This document shows positions 51,771 through 63,931 of a stretch of 64,000 bases of DNA, piece by piece; position 1 is the stretch's first letter; the number at the start of each line of letters is the position of its first letter. The DNA is from Caenorhabditis remanei. Lineage: Eukaryota > Nematoda > Chromadorea > Rhabditida > Rhabditidae. Where the stretch lies: positions 18,104,001 through 18,168,000 of the forward strand of contig NC_071332.1 in NCBI RefSeq assembly GCF_010183535.1, in the 5' to 3' direction. The translations under genes were made by a program, and so were the position numbers. The notes under the pieces are model-generated. The model saw only the letters and a program-made list of their open reading frames with translations. It did not search any database and was not told the DNA's origin.

Positions 51771-53862
51771 CACATAATCGAGCAACACGGATTCTTCTTC
51801 TTCTCCATCGCCTTTTTTTCCTCCTCCATCCGGCTTAACTGTTCCATCTTTTGATTCTCAATCTTCCAATCTTCCTTCCTCTGATCCGACAAGAATTTCT
51901 CAGCCTTCTCAGTCGCCTCCTCCAACGTCCCCGAAGTAAAAAGGAACTTTGCAAACCCGGCATTCCGACTCAAAACTCGGTGTCTCGCCTCCATCTTCTC
52001 CCATATAACATCTTCTTTTTCTTCTTTTTTATTCGGGTCTCTTGGGTCACGCCTATATTCTTTCGCAAAAACTTTCTCCCAGAACTCAATATTGTCCGCC
52101 TCGCTTCCAAGTGTCTTGTTATAGTTCTCCTTGTTCTGAACAAACTCTCTGACATCTGATTCTGGTTCAAAAACTCGATGTGTTCCGTTGTCATTGTTCA
52201 CCAAGGTTTCGCCCCAGACCTCTCTCCATTTTTGGTAGTTTCGAGTCTGAAAATTTCGATGATTATAGAATATACATAGTTGCGCCCATAACTTACAGAT
52301 TTATGAGCCAACTTCATTCTGTAAAACTTCATAAACTCAGATGTATTGGGATCGGTTGTTTTATTGTTCTGAAATTTGAGAAAAGGGAGATTTCAAAAGT
52401 CTTCTAGACCTCACTCACCACCGGTTCTCTATTTCTTTTCGCTCTTCTTATTTTGCTTATTTCGTCCTCCCTCAACTTTATCTTTTTCTCAATATCATCC
52501 GTCAAATACAGCTGCTTTTCTCGTACCACCCATTTAGTCTCAGTCTCCACACCCTTCTTCTGATGCTTGATTTTCAGAAATCCCTCAGGACGGTCATAAT
52601 TGTAAAAGGCAATGTCGATTGGTTTCTGTAAATCCTCTTCATTACTGGGTTTGTTTTGGTCTGTGACTACCTTTGGATACTTCAATCTACGTCGCTTTTC
52701 GGCATTTCTTTCATACTCAAGATAATGTTTTGCATCCTCATTTCCTCTATCCCACGTTCTGATCGTCATACTACAAGATTCCCCCGGTCCCAACTCATAG
52801 CAACCGTACGCCGCCCCAGGTGTCACTCCTTGTTGTCCACTTGATTTGGCACCCTTGAAATCCACCAAGAAGTAATAGGAATCGAATTGACCACGAAGGG
52901 TTTGAGTGTCTTCAGTCGGATTCTTGATGGTGACTTCGAGTGGTTCCGGATATGGAACAACTAGTTTCCCTGGGCTGATTTCCAGCAGGAATGGTGCGTC
53001 GGGAAGGGTGGCTGAAAATTTTTTGTTAAGAGAAACATAAAATTCTAGTCAGACACTTGGCATGGCGAAATTTCAGCATTACAGTATACTGTCACGCGGA
53101 ACTCGGACAATGGCGGCTGTTAAGCTTGACGCCTTCACAGCAAGGCGGAAACGCGCTCCGTTGCACAACAGCGCCAAAAAAGACTTGGCTGGGCGCGAAG
53201 TTCGAATTTAACGTATCTTTGCCGTTTCCTTCAATTAAAACCGCGACGCGCACGCAACGAGACTCGGAAAAAAATTCAAATCGTTTTGTTGCGGACCTTA
53301 CGCCTCGCACCCCCGTGCGCTCTTTTTCAACGGTGTCTCACAAGAAACGACAGATTTCGGTGCTGAAAATGCATGAGACGTTTTGAAACCATATTTAGCT
53401 CAAAACGTCCGATTCCCGAACGTCCCAATACCCACTAATCCCAAAACTCACACTTCTCCGGTCTTTTGTTACTGCTCGAGGTCTCAGTAGGCTTGACAGA
53501 TTTTGTGGCGGCTGAAAAAAAATGTTCGGATGGTTCCAGTTGCAAAACGTCTCGGTTTCGAAACGTTCCGAAACCAATTCAAAAATGTTTGCGTTAGAGC
53601 GCACTTACATTTCTCTCCTATCTTCTTTCCGTCCTTCTCGTCGGTCTCTTCAGACGTCTTTGGGGAATCCGGTGCCGCTGGAATTATTGGGAATTTGATA
53701 ATGTGCTCTATTGACAAAAAGTGGTGTAGTTCACGTGGACTACACGACAAGATAATCAATGGAGCGCACTTGCTCCTTCCCCCGCCGATACTCGGCTAGC
53801 CCCAACTCACATTTCTCTGCGATGCCTTTGCTTTTGAGATCGCCTTTCGACTTTTCTGACAT
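51770..53862 (-). CDS. MSP-domain protein with C-terminal CaaX motif
   Basis: Exons: 53862-53811 (MSEKSKGDLKSKGIAEK), 53677-53609, 53511-53452, 53011-52419, 52368-52297, 52246-51770, total about 440 codons with consistent phases. Exons 1-3 are short, Lys/Ser/Thr-rich and phase-1 on both sides. Exon 4 carries an MSP-like beta-sandwich (FLLEISPGKLVVPYPEPLEV, then TIKNPTEDTQTLRGQF...GPGESCSMTIRTWDRG). The tail is charged and coiled (EEATEKAEKFLSDQRKEDW...MEEEKKAMEKKK) and ends NPCCSIM, a plausible prenylation box. MSP-fold proteins act in sperm motility or bind FFAT-type peptides; a lipid-anchored soluble form is my inference. A partial paralogue follows at 54.6-56.3 kb. Confidence 0.8.
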
Positions 53863-54581
53863 CGTTCAAGAGTTTTTATCTTTTTTCGATGTGGGAATAA
53901 ATTTTCTAGAGGAAATTGGTTTTTTCTTTTCTATTGGAACCAATCCACGTGCAAGGTCAATAACTTTTTTCCGTTCTGGTTGGCGTGAAACCGAGACAGT
54001 TTTAAAGCGCGCCTTTTTTCACTGAATGTTCAACTAACAAACGCGCCCGCTGGGGTTACGGTAAGCTTTTGGCACCAAGTCAACGAGAATGCTCCGTTAT
54101 TTTTGTACGCGACGCAACCGCAGCGCCTCCTCAATGCCAGAAAAAAGACAATTTCACCGGTATTCCAAAAATATGGATGGATTATATGGGTGGACTCAGA
54201 ATTTTTGGGGGAACAGAATGTTTATTGAAGCCAGGTCATAAAAATTAGTCCACATCGGAGTTGAGCAGAATTCCGCCTCGCGCTTCCCGCCCAAAAGTGT
54301 TTTATTCCGCTTTTCGCCTTCCGCCATTTCAAAAGTTGCTTCTCAACAATGCCGTTTTGCCATTGTGCAACTAGGACACTTCGCAACTTTCCCGGTTTCT
54401 ATTTTTCGACCACCGAGACGTTTCGAAACAAAAGTTTCCAATGATATATGTAATATCCAAAGCCACGCACACTTCCCTAGTTAGAAAAAATCGAATCGAA
54501 ACTTTCTCCAAGTTCAAAAGTAGATAAAATCCAGCCCCCCCAATTCATTCAATTCATTCACAACCAAGTACAAAAATGATT

Positions 54582-56290
54582 TCAGCAAATTGAGCAGCAC
54601 GGATTCTTCTTCTTCTTCTTTTCCTCCTTTTTCTCTTCTTTTTTCTCCACTTTTTTCTCCTCCTCCTGCTTCACTGGCTGCACAATTTCACACGCCGTCT
54701 TCAACTCTTCTTCTTTCTCTAACTCTTCTTTCTCCTTCTTCTTCTTCTGCTCTTTCTCAATGTATAACTCGAAATTTTTCACATCTTCCTTCCTCTGATC
54801 CTCTAAAACATTGTCCTTCTCGGTTCCAAGTGTCTTGTTATAGTTCTCCTTGTCCATCAAAAATTGCTCAACAGCATAATCTCTTTGGACAGAAAAAACT
54901 CGATGCGTTCCATCGTCGTCGTTCCTCAACTGTTCACCCCAACTTGCTCTCCATTCTTGGTGGCTTTGAGTCTAAAAATTTCGATGAATATATTATACAG
55001 TACCGTGCAGTAAGCTATACAATTTGGCCTTTTGCAGTTGAAAATGATCAACTTCGAGAGGGAATTACGGTATCACTAATTGTCCTTCAAAGTAAATCAT
55101 GTACAAACCAGACAAAGCAAATGTAGAGCTTCATTTTTGTAGTTGACAACTTTTTTGTACGGATACTCCCTAGCAAGTTACCTATCGACATAGTAATTTT
55201 TCCTTCAAATCGTCCCATTTCATTGCAAAATTGTGAGATTTTTAAGCTGTCAATTACAAAAATAGAGTTCTACTTTTGTTCGGTATGGTTTATACATAAT
55301 TTACTTTGTGGGACAATCAGTGATACCGTAACACCCTCTCAAAGTTAGTTATTTTCAACTGCAAAAGGCCAAATTGTATAGCTTACTTTGCCCCCCCCCC
55401 TCCCTAAAGTCGATAACTTACAGCATTATAAAGCCACTTCATTCTGTAAAACTTCATATATTCCGGTGGATTGGGATCGATTTCGTTCTGAAAATTGAAG
55501 TACTGGTTTCGAAGATGTTGTGGAGACGAGACATATGCGGTGCTGTCATCAATCAGAAGTGCCCACTATGAATTCGGTACAAGACTGCTTCCTTATAGAA
55601 GCCGCCCCTATCGGTTCTATTTTAGACAGTCCTGGCAGCACCGGAAATTGAAGTCCGTTAAAACGCATTCAAAATCTGGAAGCTGCAGTTTCTATTTCTA
55701 TTTTATTCAACTATTCAAATATACAGTAAGAGTCACTGGAGGTCAGAAAAAGTCCCTCACGAGACTAAACCTGAGAAAAGGAAACCGAGAAAAAAGGATA
55801 ATTATAAAGTAGGTGTTGGGCAAGGATGGGAGGGACAATAAAAGAATCAGTACTCAAAATCGTACAATATTATTTACAAGAAGATACTTGAATTCCGATG
55901 GGCAAAGGAAATGAGGGACATCAATAGTTAAGGCATTCCAAATTGGTATTACAGTTGAGGAAAAATTAGAGCAATTAGGATTTACACAGATAAGAGACAT
56001 TGGGCGACGGGAGGAGGAGCTTAACCTGACATGAGTCTCAAGACTAGGAAAATATGAGGCGCCGATTATGTAAAAAAAAAAAATTCTAAAAATTTTTCCG
56101 AATATAGATAGCTCCCCTCCACTCAAATCGATAACTTACAGCATAATAAATCCACTTCATTCTGTGAAACTTCATATATTCCGGTGGATTGGGATCGGTT
56201 GCTGTTTCGTTCTAAAAAACCAACACCTCAACTGTTCACCCCAACATGCTCTCCATTGTTGATGACTTCCAGTCTAAAAATTTCGATGAA
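54582..56290 (-). pseudogene. Partial duplicate of the MSP-type gene (3' exons only)
   Basis: Exon 54971-54582 (SHQEWRASWGEQLRNDDDGT...KENYNKTLGTEKDN, poly-Lys/Glu tail, ending NPCCSIC) and exon 55487-55422 (NEIDPNPPEYMKFYRMKWLY) match the last two exons of the 51.8-53.9 kb gene. A second set appears in altered order: 56214-56140 (NETATDPNPPEYMKFHRMKW) directly beside a short start of the final exon at 56221-56275. No MSP exon is present. Foldback repeats separate the pieces. Confidence 0.72.
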
Positions 56291-57110
56291 TATATTACAC
56301 AGTACCGTGCAGTAAGAAATACAGCTTGGCTTTTTTCAGTTGAAAATGACCAACTTCGAGAGGGTATTACGGTATCACTAGTTGTCCTTCAAAGTAAATT
56401 ATGTATAAACCAGACAAAGCAAATGTAGAGCTTCATTTTTATGAATGACAACTATCTGTACGGATACTCCCTAGCAAGTTACCTATCGACAAAGTAATTT
56501 CTCTTTCAAATCGTCCCTTTTCAGTGCAAAAACAGCGATTTTTGAGCTGTCCCCTTAAAATGACCATAGCTCTCTAGGGAGTGTCCGTACAAAAAAGTTG
56601 TCAACTACAAAAGTGAAGGTCTACCTTTGTTCTGCATGGTGTATACATAATTTACTTTGTGGGACAATCAGTGATACCAATTTTTTAAACTTACAGTACC
56701 GCTCAACAGGATATGAACTTTGGTCGTTTTCAGTTGAAAAAGCCTAACTTTGAGAGTGTGTCATGGTAATACAGATTGTCACACCAAGAACATTTTTAAT
56801 GAATCATATAGATCAAAGGTAGAGCTCCATTTTTGTAGTTGACAACTTTTTTGTACGGACGCTCATTAGCAAGTTACATATCGACAAAGTAATTTCTCCC
56901 TCAAATCGACCAATTTTAGTGCAAAATAGTGCTATTTTTGAGCTGTCGTCTTCAAGTGACCATAACTTTCTAGGGAGTGTCCGTACAAAAAAGTTGTCAA
57001 CTACAAAAATGGAGCTCTACTTTTGGTCTGTATGATCCATTAAAAATCTACTTAATGGGACAATCAGTATAACCATGACCCACTCTCAAAGTCGGACCTT
57101 TTCAACGGAA
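55125..57110. repeat. Foldback-family repeats, at least three copies
   Basis: GTAGTTGACAACTTTTTTGT with ACTCCCTAGCAAGTTAC in both orientations at about 55125-55375, 56425-56690 and 56815-57110, arranged head to head. Same family as 47155-47305 and 51477-51715. Confidence 0.78.
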
Positions 57111-57111
57111 A

Positions 57112-58326
57112 ACGCGAAACAACTTGCTCACTCTTAAAGTTTCTTGGTCGCATCTAGAAGTTATTCGCTACTTTACTTAGCATTTCTGGAATTTTATTTA
57201 GTTAGTTAGGCTGAGAAAATGGACGATTTACATTTATACCACTTTTGAAACGGAATTGAAAATTAAAAACGAATATTTCGTATAAAAACTGAAATTGCCT
57301 TCTCAGTGCTTTTATAGCTGAATTACACAGTCATTCAAAGTGATAATGCGCACAACATACATAGCTGGCGCGCTTCCCGTTTTTAAAAGTTTTGTGTCGC
57401 CTCCCTTTAAATTCTACAGTAACCCGAAATTCAATTAATTGAGCACGGCCTCCAGTGGAGGCCCTCTCAATGCACTGCGCACAGTACTTTGAGAGGGCCT
57501 CTGCAGGAGGCCGTGATTGAGCATGCGAGCAAAATTGCCGAGTTCTATGATAAAACGAGTGAATTCGTCGAAAAAAAAGGCGTAGAAGTGAATAGGTGCC
57601 CATCAAACTATGATATACCGCTTTTCAACGCCAAAAAGTCAGTTTTATTTTTTTTTTGAGAAACAAAAAACTCTCGAATTTTCAATAAAAAGTGCATTTC
57701 TCCTGCTAATTAAGTATTTCCAGTTGCCGTATTGCTATTTTGAATCCTTTCAAGTACTTCTAGACCGAAAAATTAACAAAAAACTGAATTTTTTGAAAAA
57801 AGTTGAACTTAAAAATTGATTCAATAATTCCAGTTCTGAATATTATAACACGTATTTAGGCTTAAAATGTTCGCAACAGTCATCTTCATAAATGTTACTT
57901 AACGAGAACAAATGAAATCGCTCCAATTTTTCGTATTTCTTCTGAAAATGGCAAAAAATGGTTTTTTCAGTTGATTTTCTTTAAAGTCTTTCAACTTTTT
58001 TATTTTTCGACAATGTGAGAGAAGGTTACACTTAAACGATGTATTTTTGTCCGCAGAACATTTGTTACTTCTTTTGAACCAGCGAAAATGCTGAAATTTC
58101 GAGAAATCGGTGTATAATCGGTTTTAAGCTGAAAAACGAGAATCGCGCCAGCGATCGTCGCAATCGCGCTCTGTCGCGGATTATCACTTTGAAGGACTGT
58201 GAATTAACAATAAAAAAAACTATAAACAACTTATCGAAGTATTTTCGAACTGTGCGCCCCGCCCATCCAATGCTTCATGAAAGATAGATAAAATAATATC
58301 AGAAAAGGCGCCGGAGACACGACAGT
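57112..58326. repeat. Repeat unit duplicated in shorter form at 51186-51475
   Basis: 57112-57310 and 58245-58326 match consecutive parts of 51186-51475 (for example CGCATCTAGAAGTTATTCGC and AAAATAATATCAGAAAAGGC). The intervening 0.93 kb is missing from the other copy. It contains a GAGGCCnnCTC palindrome at 57450-57525. Confidence 0.75.
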
Positions 58327-58872
58327 CATTCATATGTTGTTCACGTGAAAAACTTTCAGTTTTCAAAAAAATTATTGTGTTCTGCAATTTCGGCGGATTC
58401 TCCAAATCGTGGATTTCGAAACAACATCATTTGCATTCAATGTTTGACATTTTCACTAAAATTCTGACAGTTTGCTTAATTAAACTATTATTCTTGAAAT
58501 TAAAAAAACGTGACCACTTCGGAATTACTATCATTTTCAGGCTGAAATTTCGCGACTTAGGAGTTTTTCAGGGTTTTTGAGTATTTTCATAATAGGCATT
58601 TTCTTATTTTCCTGTAAATTTTGTCATACAATCTCAAATTCCCAAAATCCGTCTTTAATTTTCAAACTTTGGTACTGAAAATCACATATTTTTTCCTTTT
58701 TTTTCGAAAAAAAGAGTATTACCACGTTCTTTAAATTCTTCATTATCATTTTCAAGCTTCTATCTTTCTCAGTCGGTAAGACTAATTACCTGCTCCCCAC
58801 AGAGAGTGTGAACAATCAGGAAACGAGTTGACACTCTTCAACATCCATGTGGTAGCTAGTAAAGGATGAATG

Positions 58873-59120
58873 AACTCCTTTAATAGTTACAAATCAGGCA
58901 GGGCAGATTAACAGTGTGAGAGAGCATAAAAAACGAGAGGAATAGAGACGAGAGAAATCCGACGAGAGAAAGAACGGAGGGAATAAAGAGAGGGTGACGG
59001 CGAGGAAGGAATGAGGATTCGACGGCAGCAACTGACTGGAATCTGAAAGTAGAGAAGGAATCTGAAAGTAGAGAAACGAAGAACGAATCTGAAAGTAGAG
59101 AAACGAAGAACACAAGAGAT
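58873..59120. repeat. Purine-rich low-complexity tract with GAATCTGAAAGTAGAGAA repeats
   Basis: GAATCTGAAAGTAGAGAA occurs three times near 59038-59103, embedded in GA-rich sequence. I see no gene in 58330-59350; the minus frames here are low-complexity. Confidence 0.65.
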
Positions 59121-59357
59121 TGGGTGGATTAAGGATTTGTTATATGAGTATTTAATTAGAAGATGAGTTTATCGTCATAAAAAGAGTGAATTTTAGGTGA
59201 ATTTGGGGCCCTTAGTTGTCACAGTTTTGGTGGACTTTGTGAGTTTTCTAATGAACAGTAGGGAAAGGAAATTCAGAGAAAGGGTGAGAGAGAAGGGAAA
59301 TTACATTACTCAGTAAAAGGTGAAGAAAATTATGTAAAAAGGGAACGGAAAACGAAG

Positions 59358-59552
59358 TCCTTGCACACGTTGAGTCCCAGGCTATCTATGCGAACACGCT
59401 CCAACGAGAAACTACGTGGAAATGAAATATTTTCACGTATCCTAAAATGTTCTGTAGGAAAATAGATTCTAATGTTCACCGCCACGTATTGCGGACCATG
59501 TCTTTTTCAGAGCTCGTTTGCATAGGTAGCCTGGGACTCAACGTGCTTGCAG
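59358..59552. mobile_element. Short inverted-repeat element
   Basis: ACGTTGAGTCCCAGGCTATC at 59368 is mirrored by AGCCTGGGACTCAACGTGC at 59526. Confidence 0.75.
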
Positions 59553-59559
59553 CGACGCA

Positions 59560-61380
59560 ATCATTTCGAAAGTCCCTCGCACAGCGAACACATCACATGA
59601 CGAGAGAGAGGAGACGCCACAGAAACGAGGTCCAGCATAGCGCGGATGCAGCTCACCAGACGAGAGAGAAGCAGGAAGCGACTGGTCCGGGGAGAGGAAC
59701 GACTGGGAATCTGAAAAGGGGGATTAGAAAGATAGAGCTTTGCTCTTTTACTGAAATAGACATATTACAGTGTTTAGATAATATTATATTAGATTCCGAC
59801 TTGTGGAATCAATAGATTTCACAACAATCCATGGGATATGAAAAGTTTTGAGGGGAACTTTAAAAAGATTTATTTAATAGAAGTATCTTTACTAATAATA
59901 TTCAACAGATCTGTTTGTAAGTCCGTATGTCGCCGACTCTAGCGCCCTCTGTACTGAACCGTTTGTAATGAAACTTAGACAGGTCGCTTGGAAATTTGTC
60001 CCTGATAATGCCCGAACTTTTCTTTTTTCAAAAATGTCAAATTTGACGTCTTCTGGAGACGATACCGATTTCAACGGTAAATGGCGTTGACAAAATGACA
60101 AAAGGTGTGTCCCGACAGGGTGGTAGAAGGCTCATCAACCTGATACTACTGACTCGATATTTCTTGACTGCATTCTCGATGGCGCCCCAGCCGCGCGTAT
60201 TTGGTGTAGCGGTCTACGCAGATGACTCTCACTCATGGGGTGATGAGTTCGTTCCCGCCAGGTCGTAAAAGTTTTTTGGTTTTTTATTTTGATAAGAACA
60301 TAGACAGGTAGTATATGAAAGTTGTAAATGACTTCGTTACAGTCGAGATCAAAAGGGTTAAATAGGTACCGTTTTTTGGCACTATTCACACTGATAGCAG
60401 TTAACAGTAAGAATTTCTTCCGCAGCTTCGCGGGGGAGGGAGGCGGCATCGCCGATCAGTAAAGAACTTTTAAAAGAAGTACTTTGGGTGCATTATACTT
60501 ATGAAGAGGCAAATAAATGGAAGAACACTACTCAAAAAGTGATGGCGATTTGTGAATAAGGGACTTTGTCAAAGCTCGGCTACCTTCAAAAAGGTAATGA
60601 ATTCTAGAATGAGAGTTTATTAAAACAGGGTATTTGTCTGCCATATTCAGAGGAGGGAAACGGCGTCGCCATCGATAAGTCAAAAATTAAAATTTTAGAT
60701 CTGAATGACCACTCGCTTTTTAGTGAGGGAAGACCACTTTTTCCCCCGCCATACCTGCTACCCGTTGGGAAAGAAGGCGGTGGAAGGAAGAGTTATCAAG
60801 TTCCAGTTCATCTGTAGGAGTATTGTGAAATAGTTTCAGTGAAGGTAGTTCCGGTAAAGGTAAAGTAAAAAGCCGCTTATTCTAAAATCCATACTCCTTC
60901 AGGATCGAAAAAAGAAGTTGTGATATAGAAGTATAAGAGAAAGAGGAACTGGAGAAAACTTTTTTCCTCTGTTACGTATCCTAAGATTTGAGTTTGCCAT
61001 TAGATCTCTCCTGATCGTTTTCAGCGAACGTATGGGTTTGTTATAACTAATTGTTTTATTTTTTGTTACTGTGGGGAGGGAGGCGGCATCGCCACCGATC
61101 AGTCAAAAAATTAAAAATTGATATCGGAATGATCACTCGCTGTTTGAGATGGCAAAAAGAAGAGTGATCAAGTTCCAGTTCTTCTGTAAGATTATTTTGA
61201 AACAAGGATAACATACTAAGAAAGCTCATCGGTAAATTCAAAATCCGTTCATTCTAAATTCTATATTCCATCTGTATAAAAAAAGTAGTTGGGAAATTTT
61301 GTAGAATTGTGGTCTAAAAATGAGAGGTTTTACAATTGTGCTTTGTCGGAACGGACTGCTCAGCTAAGAAGCGCCGCAGG
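59560..61380. repeat. Gene-free interval with a GGGAGGGAGGCGGCATCGCC repeat, three copies
   Basis: GGAGGGAGGCGGCATCGCC-like blocks followed by GATCAGTCAAAAA occur near 60430, 60652 and 61075; the last two continue with GAATGA(C/T)CACTCGCT. No frame here shows protein character. Confidence 0.6.
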
Positions 61381-61397
61381 CGCTGTAAAACTGAAAA

Positions 61398-61452
61398 GGG
61401 TGGTGTAGGGAAGGAGGTTGAGTCGCCGTTAGGCGACGTAAACCGACTGGTA
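61398..61452. repeat. Interspersed repeat end, inverted third copy
   Basis: GGGTGGTGTAGG...GGTTGAGTCGCCGTTAGGCGAC...CCGACTGGT, the reverse of 7597-7652. Confidence 0.72.
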
Positions 61453-61538
61453 AATAATATATACCAGAAATAGAAATATCATCAGAGTACGATTACATCA
61501 GTTTTATCACCAGTCACAAGTGAAATCACATCCCGCTT

Positions 61539-63931
61539 TCATTTCTTCATTCTCAAAACTCGGCTCAGAACTTGGACTTTGACTTTATCAGAAATAGTTT
61601 TATAGCTTGGATTCATTTTCATCCGAGAAATAACCTCTTTTCCATTAAACTCCATAATTCCATTTTTCAACAGGTTCTCCAATAGATGCTTCTCGCCAAT
61701 TCGAATTTTCTCGAATCGATTCATATCACTTCCAATAATGAATTGTTCCAAGTGCGGCTTCGCAGCAAAAAGCTTGAATCTATCAACCAATTCCAGTAAC
61801 TTTTCAGCGTTAGTCCCTAAAAATGTATGATTTTTCTAGTTTGAAAAAACTTTGACCTACCAGTCAGACTTAATGGCTCTGGCATAAGAAGACTCAATAA
61901 AATGGCCAAATCCTCATGTTCGACAAGTTCAGTTAGATATTCTTTACCAATGGAAATGAACAACCGGGAAAAGTACTCGGAGCGATGGGAGAGAAACTGA
62001 AATATTCAAATTTCATTCAGAACTTTGTCCAAACCAACCTTCTTGTTGACATGCAACTTCTTCCCCTTCACAAACAGAATTGCATCGGTGCCGTCGGTTT
62101 CAGCAAAATATTTTTCATATTCAGTTTCCACCACCGGTTCCGGTTCCTCAAGTTGTTGTGACTCGAGAGGAGATTCCGGGTCATTTAGAACAGTCCAACA
62201 TGCTCGAGGTGCCGGGGCAGAGGCTAGATCTGTAAATAAGAAATGGGGTAATTATTCTGGCAGTTTTGATCTATTCTTCTAGACACTGGTTAAGCAAGCC
62301 CAAGAGAAAAATAGTACGCGTATGGCTTGCTTATTATGAGCAAAACTTCGTGTGTAAGAAAAGAAATTGTATAATAGTTACCTGTTATAAGCACTGCAAC
62401 ATGTTCCTGATGTGCTAACTCCGACGTCAGTTGCTCGAGTTTCTGCAATTTAGGAAAACATGTTTTCACCAATATAATGAATTCATACTTACCTTGTCTT
62501 TTTCGGTTGGAGCACTTCCAGCTTTCAGATTCTCAACATCCCCAGTTTCCACTGAATCCACTTCCGCTGGTAGATGTTCAGCAAGGTTTGTGACCGCCGA
62601 TGGCTCCGTTATCTTGCTCGAGTTGTCCGCTGTTGGAAGATTCAGTTCCAGAGCACTTTGACTTTTTTCCAAGGATGACGTCGATGCTTCAGTTGTTGAT
62701 TTTCGCTTTTCTTCTTCAGCTTGTATGTGATTTAATAATTTTTTCCTACCATAATCCAACTCTTCCAGCGATCGCCACTTAAAACTAGTGATTATCTAAA
62801 TTTTGAGATAATAATTATCTAACTCACTTCAATTTTGTCAATAGTGTCATGAAATTCTTTCCTTTTCTCTTCGGTCAAGTTCTCGTAGATACTTTGATAC
62901 TTCTGCTCTCTTTTCAACTTTCTTGACCTGACCGACGAGTGGAATTGCTCAAACTCTTTTGAGTTGTGAAATTGAAGACCAATGTCCGGAACAGAGTCGT
63001 TCGGAATAGTCCAACATGCTCGATGTGCCGGGACAGGTGGCGTAGATGTTGTCTCTGAAAAGAATATTAGTAGAATTGTTCAAGAAATTTCAAAAAACTA
63101 TTAGAGATGTAGGGTTTTGCACATCACGAAAGTCGCTTAGGAATATAATTTCTCACCTGACATCAATTCTGGAACATGTTCCTGGTCTTCTAACTCCGAC
63201 AGTCCACTTGGCGGCAGGTGAGCCGGAACAGAGGTTGTGTCTAAATAACAAATTGGGGTGTTTCTGGGAGGGTTGATAAATAAGCACAATGATCTTGTCC
63301 GTGACTAAAGGAGGCGGATCATGCCTCTAGGCACTGGTTAAGAACGTTCAGGAAAAGAGTACTACGATTATGGCTTGGTTATGTATTTTGAGCAAGACTT
63401 CCTGTGTAAGAATAGAAATTGTAGTTACCAGACATAAGCTCTGGAACATGCTCCTGGTGTGCTAACTCCGATGGTCTTCTCTCATCACTCGTTGCATCAA
63501 TTCTGTTTCTGTTGTTTTTTAACTGAACCAAGTCAGCCCCTGGCAATCGTATTGCACCAATTCGCTTACATTTTTCGACTTTCTGAAATTGAAAAAAAAA
63601 CGTGTTTATATCAATGACATGAATTCATACTTACCTTCTCTTTTTCGGTCGGATCACTGATTTCTACTGGATTCTCTTCGGCTGGTACAAGATTTGTGAC
63701 CGTGGATTGTTCCGTTTCCTTGCTCGAGTTGTCCGCTGTCTCTCTCCACTTGACCGACCCGCCGTGAGTTAACTGACTGCTTCCACTAGTTTCCTGTTCA
63801 TCAATGTTGACAGCTGGTAGAAGACATTCTCTATTTGAGATACTTTCATGGAATTGTTCACACTCTTTGGAGTTGTGAAATTGAAGACCAATGTCTTTGC
63901 CGTTGTTGAAGACAAGCAATTTCGGATGCAT
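61539..63931 (-). CDS. BTB locus 25: protein with SELAHQEH-module N terminus and full BTB unit
   Basis: Exons: 63931-63635 (MHPKLLVFNNGKDIGLQFHN...TEKEK), 63582-63429 (IGAIRLPGADLVQL...SELAHQEHVPELMSG), 63240-63157 (LSELEDQEHVPELMSG), 63055-62828 (PVPAHRACWTIPNDS...TEEKRKEFHDTI), about 62783-62493 (LNHIQAEEEKRKSTTEASTS), 62442-62392 (TSELAHQEHVAVLITG), 62229-62039 (APAPRACWTVLND, then ETDGTDAILFVKGKKLHVNK), 61996-61861 (FLSHRSEYFSRLF), 61816-61539 (AEKLLELVDRFKLFAAKPHL...RIGEKHLLENLL). Phases fit, except that the acceptor of the fifth exon is unclear. The N-terminal modules match those of locus 24, and one exon fuses the PAPRACWT module to BTB exon 1. I do not recognise the modules; the BTB part suggests a CUL3 adaptor. 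Confidence 0.83.

Noticed and set aside
54590..55126. 178-codon plus-strand Ser/Pro/Phe-rich frame
   Set aside because: It is the antisense of the Lys/Glu-rich tail of the partial MSP-type gene; GAA/AAG-rich codons give open antisense frames.
59447..59815. 122-codon plus-strand frame near the right-hand inverted repeat
   Set aside because: Overlaps the inverted-repeat element, has no recognisable domain and no splice-acceptor context upstream.
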